DNA of 37,373 nucleotides from Halioglobus sp. (GCA_020443325.1 JAGRIK010000128.1:1-37373), one strand, 5' to 3'. Positions 7,291 through 15,942 are shown, numbered from the stretch's first letter. Notes: a model not told the origin generated them from the sequence alone. Made by a program: numbers and translations.

Positions 7291-8353
7291 AGCCCTGTAT
7301 ATAGATGTATCCTCCTACGAGACCGGTAATCAACACATAGCTCGCCGGGAATAACACACGGCACAGCCTGTCCACGCGATCCCCCTGCACCTGGCGGCTG
7401 CTGTTGTCGAGTGCAGCGACCCGCAGGTTTATCACAATACTGGCGCACATCATCAGGAAGCTGATAATCATGAATGACATCAGCACGGTGATGTACGAGA
7501 TCTTCGGCAGGCTTTCACTGGACATGATCTGGTACGCAACCACCGTCAGGATACCGATAAAGGATATATCCATGCGATCCCCCAGCGAGGAGCGCTCCAT
7601 CCAGAATACCGACCACGACATCATTACAAATACCATCACGGGGAGCGCGACAAGCCTCAACGTGTACCAGTAGTTGCGCTCGATATCGACCTGCACTTTA
7701 AACGCCTTCACATGAACGTCGCTACCGTCGAGATAAACGGGCATGTATTCCACCACAGATGTCGATAGTTGGGGCTCGCGCCACTGCGGCACCTTAACCT
7801 CGTGGTGATCGTCTTTCCAGATGCCCGTGTTGCGGTCATCAGCGCGCAAGCTGACCTGGTCCTTGTTAAGCCCCAACACTTCAAAAATCGCGACCAGTTG
7901 CTGTCGATCAAACGGATAGCGCGCCAGCTTCAGGTACGACTTTGCAATAGCGTCTATTTCTTCCGTGTAATAGACGTCACCGTCCGGTGTAATTCGCAAC
8001 ATCACACCCTCGCGGTCAAACCGGCCCGCTTCATTGGCCAGGATAATCTGCGGCCACCACCCACTGAACACTTCGTTGAACTGGAAACTTCCCTGGTAAT
8101 AGAGCTCATCGTAGCCCGTTTCCGCCGGATCAAACGCCAGTCTCGAATCTTTCCAGTGCATGCTCAACACACCTTCAAAATCGAAGGTCTCGTCCTCCTC
8201 GTAAATGGCGTTGATGTTGCTGAGAAGAAAACCGATATCGACGACGATTGGGCCCTCGCCCAGCGGGGGGCCCGCGACGTTGGTACTCGCCTGCGCGCCA
8301 AACCCGAGCGAACAGAAAATTGCCATGAGTAGAAACCGGATGTAACGCGGCAT
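7289..8353 (-). CDS. prokaryotic pentameric ligand-gated ion channel subunit
   Basis: 354 residues from ATG 8353, chosen because it starts a clean signal peptide (FLLMAIFCSLGFGAQA); the in-frame ATG at 8440 adds a polar, improbable leader. The N-terminal ~200 residues are the beta-sandwich ligand-binding domain, including YPFDRQQLVAIFE, the bacterial equivalent of the Cys-loop region without the two cysteines, as in GLIC and ELIC. Four membrane helices follow: M1 (WYTLRLVALPVMVFVMMSW), M2 (ISFIGILTVVAYQIMSSESLP, lining the pore), M3 (YITVLMSFMIISFLMMCA) and M4 (VLFPASYVLITGLVGGYIY). ILTVVAY and SLPK/SYIT around the M2-M3 loop match ELIC-like channels. It would form a homopentameric inner-membrane channel. 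The ligand is unknown. It is divergent from the beta-propeller lipoprotein gene. Confidence 0.9.
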   Translation of the reverse strand: MPRYIRFLLMAIFCSLGFGAQASTNVAGPPLGEGPIVVDIGFLLSNINAIYEEDETFDFEGVLSMHWKDSRLAFDPAETGYDELYYQGSFQFNEVFSGWWPQIILANEAGRFDREGVMLRITPDGDVYYTEEIDAIAKSYLKLARYPFDRQQLVAIFEVLGLNKDQVSLRADDRNTGIWKDDHHEVKVPQWREPQLSTSVVEYMPVYLDGSDVHVKAFKVQVDIERNYWYTLRLVALPVMVFVMMSWSVFWMERSSLGDRMDISFIGILTVVAYQIMSSESLPKISYITVLMSFMIISFLMMCASIVINLRVAALDNSSRQVQGDRVDRLCRVLFPASYVLITGLVGGYIYIQG

Positions 8354-8533
8354 AAGCAGTGATGTCCCTGTTGTGTTTCTTCGCGGCACTTCAGTCTTCA
8401 CCTGGTAGTTCCAGCCGCGCAAAAGCGAATAGCACGCCATACGCTCGTGAAGTAGCTGCTGTCCGGTGCTGATTATTGGTCTTTCTACACCGGGATGCTA
8501 TCGTTATGGTTTCACAATAAGCAGAAAATAACC

Positions 8534-10198
8534 ATGCGCACCGTTGTACTCCTCACCCTTTTGCTGCCTTTCCTGGCCGCCTGCAGCGACACCGGCAATC
8601 AGGAATATAGTGCGAGCGCAGCGCCGTCGCTGGCGTTTCTCTCCTATCCGGTTACGCCCCAACCAAGGGGAGGACTCTGCAGCGACACCGTCGATGTGAA
8701 TGCGCCCATCATTGTAAATGGTTTCGGATTTAATGATTCCAATACCCGCAACCAGCCCTCGCTGATCGACTCAAGTAATGTCGACACCCTGACGCTGAAT
8801 TTTCACTACGCACAGGCGTCCGTGACTGAAAAGCGAGGGGCACCTGCGGTGACCGCACAGGTTATATTCCTGACGAGTGGCAACCAGTTGCTCGCCATCA
8901 ACAGGCTATCGGGTTGTCGCTACTGGCGTTTTACCACGCCGGGTAGCGGCGTGAATTTCCGCTCCGCCTCCATACTGTTTGTGGCCGGCGATGACGTATC
9001 GCCCGCGGTGCTCTACGTCGCGGATTTCAACGGTATTGTCTACGCCGTGAATGCGGCGAACGGCGAGCCCATCTGGCAGAAGTTTGTGGGCACCATCCCC
9101 TATCTCCACTTTGTAACCGGGGGCATGCAGCACCATGCCGGCAAGCTTTTTGTTCCCGTCTCCAGCAAGGAAGTGCTCGCCACGGCGCTCCTGCCGGGCG
9201 CGTGTTGCATAAGCCACGGCATGCTGGTTGCGCTGGAGGCGCGCACCGGGGAGGTTTTATGGCAGTTCCACACGACGAAGGATGCAAGCGAGGTCGTGTT
9301 AGCGGGTGAGCGAATTGGGCCCAATGGTGCACCGGTATGGGCGACGCCCACCCTGGATGTCAGGCGCAATGCAATTTATATCGGCACCGGACAGAACTAC
9401 ACTGAACCGGCGACAAACACATCCGACGCCATCATCTCGCTCGATATGGACAGCGGTGCAGTGAACTGGATATTCCAGGCGAGAGAGAATGACACATGGA
9501 ACGGGAACTGCGGGATTATAAACTCCCTGCGTTGCTCCAATCCTCCGGGCCATGACTTCGATTTCGGCGCCGCCCCGATACTGCTCGATGACGGTGACAC
9601 CCTGATCGCCGGGGACAAGGGTGGCGTGGTGTACTCAATCCAGGCCGATACCGGCACCCTCAACTGGTCCAACAAAGTGAGTAAAGGTTCTGCGCTGGGC
9701 GGCATCCACTGGGGTATGGCGGTAGACGAGCAGCGCGTGTATGCCGCGGCGACAGACTTCAGTATCGACAAGGCATCGGGCGGCCTGGCGGACCTGATCC
9801 CGGGTGCCAGGCCCGGCATCTATGCCCTCGACCTCGAGAGCGGGGCCATCGACTGGGAGATTCATCCCACGCGCACGTTTGAGGGATTGACGACATCCGA
9901 GTTGTATTCCGCCGCGCTTGCCATCAGCAATGACCTGCTGTTTGCCGGTTCACTGGATGGCACAGTCAGGGCATTTTCTACGCGCGACGGCACTGAAAAA
10001 TGGTCTATCGACACCGCTGTTGCCTTTACTGATATCAACGGCGAACCTGGCAATGGCGGCACCATCGATTCCGTCGGGGTCGTGATTGCCGGGGATGGCC
10101 TGCTGGTTAACTCAGGTTACAGCACGTTTCAGGGCGTCGATGGCCGCTATCAGGCCGGACCCGGCAACGCGCTGTTCGTCCTGCGGTTGCCGCAGTGA
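8534..10198 (+). CDS. PQQ-type beta-propeller lipoprotein, polyvinyl-alcohol-dehydrogenase-like
   Basis: 554 residues from ATG 8534, the codon that begins a lipoprotein signal (LLTLLLPFLAAC). No good Shine-Dalgarno is visible. The body has repeated propeller blades with the Trp-docking pattern (SGCRYWRF, NGEPIWQKF, TGEVLWQFH, SGAVNWIFQ, TGTLNWSNK, SGAIDWEIH, DGTEKWSID). GACCISHGMLVALEARTG contains vicinal cysteines (about residue 223), and GPNGAPVWATPTLD with YIGTGQNYTEPATNTSDAI resembles PVA dehydrogenase and related quinoproteins. PQQ binding is plausible but not proven, because non-catalytic propellers such as BamB share the blade motif. No CxxCH heme-c site is present, unlike classical PVADH, so any electrons would need a separate acceptor. 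Confidence 0.8.
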   Translation: MRTVVLLTLLLPFLAACSDTGNQEYSASAAPSLAFLSYPVTPQPRGGLCSDTVDVNAPIIVNGFGFNDSNTRNQPSLIDSSNVDTLTLNFHYAQASVTEKRGAPAVTAQVIFLTSGNQLLAINRLSGCRYWRFTTPGSGVNFRSASILFVAGDDVSPAVLYVADFNGIVYAVNAANGEPIWQKFVGTIPYLHFVTGGMQHHAGKLFVPVSSKEVLATALLPGACCISHGMLVALEARTGEVLWQFHTTKDASEVVLAGERIGPNGAPVWATPTLDVRRNAIYIGTGQNYTEPATNTSDAIISLDMDSGAVNWIFQARENDTWNGNCGIINSLRCSNPPGHDFDFGAAPILLDDGDTLIAGDKGGVVYSIQADTGTLNWSNKVSKGSALGGIHWGMAVDEQRVYAAATDFSIDKASGGLADLIPGARPGIYALDLESGAIDWEIHPTRTFEGLTTSELYSAALAISNDLLFAGSLDGTVRAFSTRDGTEKWSIDTAVAFTDINGEPGNGGTIDSVGVVIAGDGLLVNSGYSTFQGVDGRYQAGPGNALFVLRLPQ

Positions 10199-10283
10199 GA
10201 CGCTAGCTGCGTGTGTTGAAAATCCTTGATCTGATAGCTCGGCTTGTTTTCGTAGGGCTGTCGGGGGGTTGGTCGTGGGCGAC

Positions 10284-10358
10284 GGGCTCGCACCCCAGTA
10301 GGCGTTTCAGTCGCTCCACGTGATTCGCTTGGTGAAACGCCTACTGGGGTACGAGCCC
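10284..10358 (+). repeat. foldback 1: 26-nt arms, 23-nt conserved loop
   Basis: The left arm 10284-10309 begins GGGCTCGCACCCCAG and ends GGCGTTTCA. The right arm 10333-10358 is its reverse complement with one mismatch (25 of 26). The loop 10310-10332 begins GTCGCTCCACGT and ends ATTCGCTTGG. The same loop, with one transition, occurs inverted in foldback 2, while the arms of the two elements are unrelated. A CGTAGGGCTGTCGG motif lies 26-33 bases outside the left arm. This is not a terminator because no T-run follows. Confidence 0.9.
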
Positions 10359-10455
10359 TGCATCCCAATGCTACGGCACGATGTGTGATGAACGTTAGAT
10401 TGTCCGGTGCATGAATGGAGCGTTTTTTTTGATCTAGTCGAATGGTGTGTACTGA

Positions 10456-10532
10456 GGTTGCGGATAGAAAATGTGTTTCTCACCAAGCGAATTACGTGGA
10501 GCGACTGAGAAACACATTTTCTATCCGTAACC
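10456..10532 (-). repeat. foldback 2: 27-nt arms, same loop in inverse orientation
   Basis: The left arm 10456-10482 begins GGTTGCGGATAGAAAA and ends TTTCTCA. The right arm 10506-10532 is its reverse complement with one mismatch (26 of 27). The loop 10483-10505 starts CCAAGCGAATTACG and ends GAGCGAC; its complement equals the loop of foldback 1 except for one G/A difference. Outside the right arm is CGCCCTACA, the complement of TGTAGGGCG, so both copies present a GTAGGGC motif on their outer ends and face each other. Confidence 0.9.
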
Positions 10533-10699
10533 GCCCTACAAAGCCAGTTCCCAGAAAGCGGAAATCCCTCAGTTTTCATCCCGGTCAGTTTTCCCCCGGT
10601 CTTGCACTCGCTTGAGACTTCTTCAACACGCTGCCTGTACGGCACAGATATCGACGTGATCCGAAAGGCGTTGGCTCTTTCCTGTTATGTCGATCGTGA

Positions 10700-11410
10700 C
10701 TAGTGCTGGTGGTGCAAAGGCTGCGACTGTCCAGCGTCATCGTTGTGTCCGCTGTGCCCGCTGTGCGAGGCAGTGATGTAGAGTGTCCATACGCCTGAGC
10801 CGATAAGCAGCAGCGCAATCACAACTTTCAATCCACGGCGCCGCAGTAACGCCTGCAATCGCGCCGCGCCCAGGCTGGTCGAGAGCATTGCGGGCAGTGT
10901 GCCCAGGCCAAACAGCAGCATCATCAGTGCCGAGGTTGCAGCACTCTGCGCCGTGGCCGCCCAGGCGAGACTGCTGTAAATCAGGCCGCAGGGCATCAGG
11001 CCCCAGCATAGCCCCAGCGCAAAGCCCTGCGGCCACCGCCGCAGTGGCAGCCAGTTGGAGGAGAGACGCTGAACCGGTTGCCACAGCTTTGCGCCGCCGC
11101 GTTCCAGTAGTGCCATGCCGCGCCACCAGTTGGCGATGTAGAGCCCCATGCCTATCAACAGCACACCTGCGAGATAGCGCAGAGCGATCGTCCAGGCGGC
11201 GATATCGACGCTCGCCGCTGCGAGACCGAGCAAAGCGCCCAGTGTGGTATAGCTCGCTATCCGGCCCGAGTGATAGGCAAGGGTGATCGCGGGCGAGCGC
11301 GCTCCCCCGAGGTTGAGCGCTGCGGCGATGCCGCCGCACATACCGAGGCAATGGCCTGCGCCGGACAGTCCCAGCAGAAATGCGGTACTGGCCTGTGTCG
11401 CGTCAATCAT
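10700..11410 (-). CDS. TauE/SafE-like (DsbD-type) membrane protein of the cbb3 cluster
   Basis: 236 residues with about six membrane helices. The first helix carries GLSGAGHCLGMCGGIAAAL, and a later one CWGLMPCGLIYSSLA. These paired Cys-containing helices are the signature of the COG2836 sulfite-exporter-like family, which is related to the DsbD/CcdA transmembrane domain. Members next to ccoS are thought to assist cbb3 oxidase maturation, possibly in copper or thiol handling; sulfite export is not implied by the name. The C-terminus is His-rich (HSGHSGHNDD and HHQH), suggesting metal binding. Its start overlaps the end of ccoS by 8 bases, so it is the last gene of the ccoGHIS operon. Confidence 0.85.
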   Translation of the reverse strand: MIDATQASTAFLLGLSGAGHCLGMCGGIAAALNLGGARSPAITLAYHSGRIASYTTLGALLGLAAASVDIAAWTIALRYLAGVLLIGMGLYIANWWRGMALLERGGAKLWQPVQRLSSNWLPLRRWPQGFALGLCWGLMPCGLIYSSLAWAATAQSAATSALMMLLFGLGTLPAMLSTSLGAARLQALLRRRGLKVVIALLLIGSGVWTLYITASHSGHSGHNDDAGQSQPLHHQH

Positions 11411-11600
11411 CGCTGTTGGGAATCGCTGGTTTGTCCCGGGTGTCCGGGTCGGGCTTTGCAGGTTCTTCGTCAGCCAGAATTCGCCAGGCTTCCTTGTCCA
11501 GGTCCTCGTACTGGCCGCTGCTGATCGCCCACAGCAGGAGTTTGATCGCGATCACGCAGAACAACAGTGCGATGGGTATCAACAGGTAGAGGCTTTCCAT
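11403..11600 (-). CDS. ccoS: cbb3-type oxidase assembly protein CcoS
   Basis: 65 residues from ATG 11600 (AAAGGAC upstream), a short single-span protein: MESLYLLIPIALLFCVIAI, then KLLLWAISSGQYEDLDKEAW. The W-A-x-x-SGQYEDL-D sequence following one helix is the CcoS family signature. CcoS is needed for cofactor insertion (heme and copper) into the cbb3 oxidase. It overlaps the end of ccoI by 22 bases and the TauE/SafE-like gene by 8, consistent with coupled translation. A longer in-frame start at 11768 lies inside ccoI and is rejected. Confidence 0.92.
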   Translation of the reverse strand: MESLYLLIPIALLFCVIAIKLLLWAISSGQYEDLDKEAWRILADEEPAKPDPDTRDKPAIPNSDD

Positions 11601-14032
11601 GGTGTCCTTTGGTTCAGTCGCATCGAATTGCCCACCACCAGCAACGAGCTCAGGGACATGCCGATGGCGGCGGCCCACGGGGGCACAAAACCGAGTGCGG
11701 CCAGCGGGATGGCACAGAGATTGTACCCCAATGCCCAGGCGAGGTTCTGCCTTACTACCCTGCGGCACTGTCGCGCTTTGCGCAGGGTTTCAACAATCTT
11801 TTCGAGATTGCCGTCGACGATCACGAAGTCGGCCTGGCTGCGCGCGAGGTCGGTCGCACCACTGACAGCGAACGAGGCATCGGCGACCCCCAGTACGGGA
11901 GCATCATTGAGTCCGTCTCCCACCATGGCGACCACTGCGCCGTCTCGCTGCAGTTGTTGCACATAGGCCATCTTCTGCTGTGGCGACTGGTTGCGATTGA
12001 CTGTCTCGATCCCGAGGTTGCGGGCGAGCAGGGGGCCCTGCATGGAGCTGTCACCGGTAAGTAACTCAATTTGCAGGCCCATGCCGCGCGCGGCGTCTAC
12101 GACACCTCTGGACTCCTGTCGTTCGCTGTCGTTGAGACCAATCCAGGCGAGTGGCGCGCCTTCCTGGCACAGACCAATCCAGTAGAGAGTTGCGTCCGGA
12201 GCCTCCGGAAAATCCGGTACAAGGTCCTGGCAGAACTGCCGGCTACCCATGCGGTAACGCTTGGTATCAAATAGTCCCTCAAGCCCGGCGCCAACATGGT
12301 AGGAGACCTGCTCAAAACCGCTGGCCTGTGCGATGGTACTGAAAGCCCGTGCCACAGGGTGTGTCGAGTAGCGCTGCAATGCAGCGGCAGTGGCAAGAAC
12401 AGTGGCGCGATCCATGTCGCCCAGGGGGCGCACCTGGGAGATTGTCAGGTCACCTTCCGTCAGGGTCCCGGTTTTGTCGAACAACAGGTGTGTACACCCC
12501 GACAGCGACTCCAGTGCATTCTCAGTGCGGACAATGACACCGCGAGCCCGCAGGGCGCTGGCGGCATTGGTGAGGGCTGCGGGCGTGGCCAGGGCCAGCG
12601 CACAGGGGCAGCTGATCACCAGAACCGAGAGTGCGATCCAGAAGGCCTGCTCGGGCGCAATCTGCCACCATGCCAGGGCAGTCGCTGTAGTCACCAGCAG
12701 TATGCCCGCAATAAACCAGGAGGCGATACGATCTGCCAGTATCGTCAATCGCGGCTTGCTGACCTGCGCCATTTCCACGGAGCGCTGCAACGCGGCAAGC
12801 CGGCTGTCCTTGTAGTCGACCAGCACCAGTGCTTGCAGTGCGGCATCGACGTTAACCGTGCCGGCGTAGATGGTATCCCCGGGCGCCACGCCACGCGGCA
12901 GGTGTTCGCCATTGAAGGTGTCCTCCTTAACGGCGCTGCTACCCTCCAGAACTTTCGCGTCGACTGGAACAGACTCCCCGGCCTTGACCAGGATAGTGTC
13001 CTGCGGCTGTAACTGCATACGGGCAACCGTGACCCATTGGTCGTTGCGGCGCACCGTCGCAGCGCTGGGCAAACTGCTCTGTGCATCTGCCCAGGTAAAC
13101 AGTTGACGCTGCTGGGAGCGCCGCTCCAGAAAGCGGGCCAGCAGCAGCAAAAAAGTAAACATGACGACGGAGTCGAAGTACACCTGTCCGGTGCCGCTCA
13201 TGGTAGCCCACGCACTGGCGGCAAACGCCAGGCCAATCGCCAGGGATACGGGCAGGTCCATAACCAGTGCGCCCCGCCTGAGGTGGCGCCATGCAGAGCT
13301 GAAAAAGGGGCGCGCTGAATAGAACACAACAAAGGCCGCAACCGGGAGGCTCACCCAGCGCAGCAGCGCCTGGTACTGCAATTCGATACCTTGTATTTCG
13401 CCGGCATGCAGAGCAATCGCAAACATGCCTACTTGCATCATGCCCAGCCCCGCGACCGCCAGCCGACGCAAATCAGAGCGATATTGTTCCTGGGCTTGTT
13501 GTCGCGCTGTGTTGGTGTGGTAGGGGCGTGGCCGGTAGCCGAGCTTGTCGATGTGGGCGAAGATCTGGCTCATCTGTTGCTGAGCCGGATCAAACCGGAT
13601 ATCGAGCCGGGTCTGTTGCAGGTTCACCAGTGCTCGGGATACGCCGGGCAAGCTTGCCAGTGAGTGCTCGATCAGCCAGGTGCAGGCTGCACAACTCACA
13701 CCGCCGAGGAGCAGGCTGGCGTCGACCGTGCCGTCACTTTGGGTGACGGAGAAGGTGGCTGCCAGTACCGGATCATCGTAAACCCGGTACTGTTCGATAT
13801 CCGACGGATCAGGGGAGGGCGGACGCTCGTTGTAGTTTGTACGCTGGCGGTAGAAGCTCTCGAGGCCACTGCCGGCTATCAGGCTGGCTACAGCGCAACA
13901 GCCCGGGCAGCACATAGCGCGCGGTTCACCGTCGATGACCACACTGAGGTCCAGGTCGGGCGCGACGTATTCGCCGCAGTGGAAACACGTGGTGGAAGCT
14001 TCGAGAGTGCGGGCCTCAGCCGGGGGCGGCAT
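11579..14032 (-). CDS. ccoI: copper-transporting P1B-type ATPase CcoI (cbb3 assembly)
   Basis: About 817 residues from ATG 14032. The N-terminus has a Cys cluster (CFHC at 16-19 and CCPGCC at 41-46), then an HMA domain with GVSCAACTWLIEHS. Eight membrane helices carry the ion-path CPC in ISCPCALALATP (about 475) and the phosphorylation motif DKTGTLTEG (about 521); VGDGLNDAPVL is the hinge. CcoI is the CopA2/FixI-type exporter that supplies copper for the CuB site of cbb3 oxidase and is not a detoxification pump. The start is uncertain: ATG 14062 and 14197 are in frame, but the longer leader lies inside ccoH and is low-complexity. It overlaps ccoH by 17 bases and ccoS by 22. Confidence 0.93.
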   Translation of the reverse strand: MPPPAEARTLEASTTCFHCGEYVAPDLDLSVVIDGEPRAMCCPGCCAVASLIAGSGLESFYRQRTNYNERPPSPDPSDIEQYRVYDDPVLAATFSVTQSDGTVDASLLLGGVSCAACTWLIEHSLASLPGVSRALVNLQQTRLDIRFDPAQQQMSQIFAHIDKLGYRPRPYHTNTARQQAQEQYRSDLRRLAVAGLGMMQVGMFAIALHAGEIQGIELQYQALLRWVSLPVAAFVVFYSARPFFSSAWRHLRRGALVMDLPVSLAIGLAFAASAWATMSGTGQVYFDSVVMFTFLLLLARFLERRSQQRQLFTWADAQSSLPSAATVRRNDQWVTVARMQLQPQDTILVKAGESVPVDAKVLEGSSAVKEDTFNGEHLPRGVAPGDTIYAGTVNVDAALQALVLVDYKDSRLAALQRSVEMAQVSKPRLTILADRIASWFIAGILLVTTATALAWWQIAPEQAFWIALSVLVISCPCALALATPAALTNAASALRARGVIVRTENALESLSGCTHLLFDKTGTLTEGDLTISQVRPLGDMDRATVLATAAALQRYSTHPVARAFSTIAQASGFEQVSYHVGAGLEGLFDTKRYRMGSRQFCQDLVPDFPEAPDATLYWIGLCQEGAPLAWIGLNDSERQESRGVVDAARGMGLQIELLTGDSSMQGPLLARNLGIETVNRNQSPQQKMAYVQQLQRDGAVVAMVGDGLNDAPVLGVADASFAVSGATDLARSQADFVIVDGNLEKIVETLRKARQCRRVVRQNLAWALGYNLCAIPLAALGFVPPWAAAIGMSLSSLLVVGNSMRLNQRTPWKASTC

Positions 14033-14513
14033 TGTCGATGTCGGCAGCTTGTATTTCGCCATCCAGGCGCCAGTCATCGCGCTGTAGACCCTGCAGTGTC
14101 CAGTGCCAGTGCAGCGAGACCTGGCGCTCCAGAGACCCGCGGTAAGACCCTGGTGCGATCTGCACCAGAGGCACCGTAAAGTCACGGTCCGCCTCAAGCG
14201 GGTGGGACAGCAGCAAATTCAGGGCAGAATCCCCGACCGGCCCTGACAGCTCAGCGGTGACGATATTGCCGTTAAAGCGCAATTGCACTGACAAGCCCAT
14301 TTCCTGCGCGCGCTGTTTCTTTGCCAGTTGCTGGTTGATGGCCAGACCGTCCTTGTAGTAGTCGTCGACGACAAGGTCATCGGCGTGGTCATGTGCGATA
14401 TAGGCTGTCAGCAATCCCGCCACCACCACTGCCGCGGGTAAGGCCATCAGGAACCAGGGCCAGAACTGTCGATACCAGGGCTTCGTATCCCGGCCGGGAA
14501 TGGGCTTGTTCAT
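14016..14513 (-). CDS. ccoH: FixH/CcoH family protein
   Basis: 165 residues with one N-terminal membrane helix (FWPWFLMALPAAVVVAGLLTAYIA), followed by the family hallmark DDLVVDDYYKDGLAINQQL and a periplasmic beta-sandwich ending in WRLDGEI. FixH/CcoH associates with the cbb3 oxidase and is needed for its stable assembly. The ATG overlaps the ccoG stop by 4 bases (ATGA), and the 3' end overlaps ccoI, placing it in the ccoGHIS operon in standard order. Confidence 0.92.
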   Translation of the reverse strand: MNKPIPGRDTKPWYRQFWPWFLMALPAAVVVAGLLTAYIAHDHADDLVVDDYYKDGLAINQQLAKKQRAQEMGLSVQLRFNGNIVTAELSGPVGDSALNLLLSHPLEADRDFTVPLVQIAPGSYRGSLERQVSLHWHWTLQGLQRDDWRLDGEIQAADIDNAAPG

Positions 14514-15919
14514 AGCGGTTTCACAAAACGCGAGACGGTTTGGGTGCGCAGGCCCGGTGAATCCGTCGCCTCGACGGTAAATGTGATTTCACTGCTGGGG
14601 ACTGTCAGCAGCGTCGGTTCTGCGCGCACCCGCAAACTGATGGCGCGAACTTCACCGCCATCCAGCGTGTGCACAGCGTCGCCGATGAGGGTTGCGCCCT
14701 CAATACCTGAAATGGCTATTGTAAACTCGTGCATTTCACGATCCATGTTCACCAGTTGCAGTGTGTAGATATTGTCGATTGCACCGGTATCTGTGGTGAT
14801 AAACAACTGGTTGCGATCGCGGATGGCAGTCAGTTCCAGCGGCGTCCGGTTGAGCATTGTATAGGAGAATACACCAATCATGACGGCCAGCACCGTCGCG
14901 TAGCCAATGATGCGTGGACGCAGCCAGTGAGTTTTTTCACCCTGTAGCTCGCGTTCGCTGGTATAGCGAATGAGACCCCGGGGATAGCTCATCTTGTCCA
15001 TCACTGAGTTGCAGGCATCCACGCACAGCGCGCAGCCGATACACTCGTACTGCAAGCCGTGACGAATATCGATCCCCGTAGGGCAGACCTGTACACACAG
15101 CTCACAATTTATACAATCACCCAGGTTAAGTTCCTCGCGACTGGCATCGCGCTTGCGCGAGCCACGCGGTTCACCCCTGCCACTGTCGTAGGAGACGATC
15201 AGCGTGTCGTGATCGAACATCACAGACTGGAAACGCGCGTACGGGCACATATATTTGCATACTTGCTCCCGCATCCAGCCGGCATTGATATAGGTAGCCA
15301 GGGTAAAGAATAAAATCCAGTAGGGAGGCCAGGTGTCGAGATTCAGGCTCACCATGCTGCCCAGCAACTCCCTGATGGGGTAAAAATACCCGACGAACGT
15401 AAACCCCGTGACAAACGCAACAAATAACCAGGAGATATGCTTGGCTGACTTCCTGGCTATTTTACCGGCAGACCACGGCGCCTGGTCCAGTTTGACGCGC
15501 TGGTTACGGCTGCCTTCCGTTTTTTGTTCCAGCCACATGAATATACTGGTCCAGACCGTTTGCGGGCAGGTGTAGCCACACCATATGCGACCCGCAAACG
15601 TAGTGACGGCAAACAGTGCAAACGCTGCAATAATCAACAGAAACGCGAGCATCGGAAAATCCTGCGGCCAGAAGGTTAGCCCCAGAATGTCGAATTTGCG
15701 GGCGGGCAAGTCGAACAGCACCGCTTGACGCCCGTCCCAGTACAGCCAGGGCAGCAGCAGATAGCCCAGGAGCAACGGCCAGCCTGAAAACAGGCGGACG
15801 CGCTGGAAGAAGCCTTCGATTTTGCGGGTATAGATTTTCTCGCGGCGCTGATACAGGTCGATCTCGCCAACTTCTGCTGGCGCGATCTCTTGCAGATCAA
15901 TCCGGTTCGGCTCAGTCAT
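14510..15919 (-). CDS. ccoG: cytochrome c oxidase accessory protein CcoG (FixG), polyferredoxin
   Basis: 469 residues from ATG 15919, with AAAGGGAC upstream; this is preferred over the codon at 15955. After a cytoplasmic leader there are about five membrane helices, the CGYTCPQTVW motif of the NapH/FixG family, and two ferredoxin-type clusters (CINCELCVQVCPTGID and CIGCALCVDAC) with CMPYARFQ between. A C-terminal immunoglobulin-like periplasmic domain follows the last helix. CcoG is a copper (Cu2+) reductase supporting cbb3 assembly. It follows ccoP after 86 bases containing a stem-loop and overlaps ccoH by 4 bases. Confidence 0.95.
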   Translation of the reverse strand: MTEPNRIDLQEIAPAEVGEIDLYQRREKIYTRKIEGFFQRVRLFSGWPLLLGYLLLPWLYWDGRQAVLFDLPARKFDILGLTFWPQDFPMLAFLLIIAAFALFAVTTFAGRIWCGYTCPQTVWTSIFMWLEQKTEGSRNQRVKLDQAPWSAGKIARKSAKHISWLFVAFVTGFTFVGYFYPIRELLGSMVSLNLDTWPPYWILFFTLATYINAGWMREQVCKYMCPYARFQSVMFDHDTLIVSYDSGRGEPRGSRKRDASREELNLGDCINCELCVQVCPTGIDIRHGLQYECIGCALCVDACNSVMDKMSYPRGLIRYTSERELQGEKTHWLRPRIIGYATVLAVMIGVFSYTMLNRTPLELTAIRDRNQLFITTDTGAIDNIYTLQLVNMDREMHEFTIAISGIEGATLIGDAVHTLDGGEVRAISLRVRAEPTLLTVPSSEITFTVEATDSPGLRTQTVSRFVKPL

Positions 15920-15942
15920 GGTCCCTTTCACATTGCGGTGCG

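Larger units (their letters stand above)
10199..10699. other. gene-free intergenic region with two long foldbacks
   Basis: About 500 bases between convergent genes (beta-propeller lipoprotein and TauE/SafE-like). No convincing coding frame was found. It contains two foldbacks (10284-10358 and 10456-10532), each flanked on its outer side by a GTAGGGC-type motif (10252-10258, and the complement at 10533-10539), and an isolated T8 run at 10423-10430 with no stem before it. From 10540 to 10699 I see no structure. Confidence 0.7.

Noticed and set aside
10408-10430. T8 run as a rho-independent terminator
   Set aside because: No GC-rich stem immediately precedes the T-run on either strand, and neither neighbouring gene ends close to it.
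10284-10532. Integron attC site or CRISPR-like array
   Set aside because: A GTTAGAT stretch lies between the foldbacks, but there is no matching RYYYAAC partner, no integrase, no cassette. Only two units with inverted loops and different arms exist, so there are no direct repeats with spacers.
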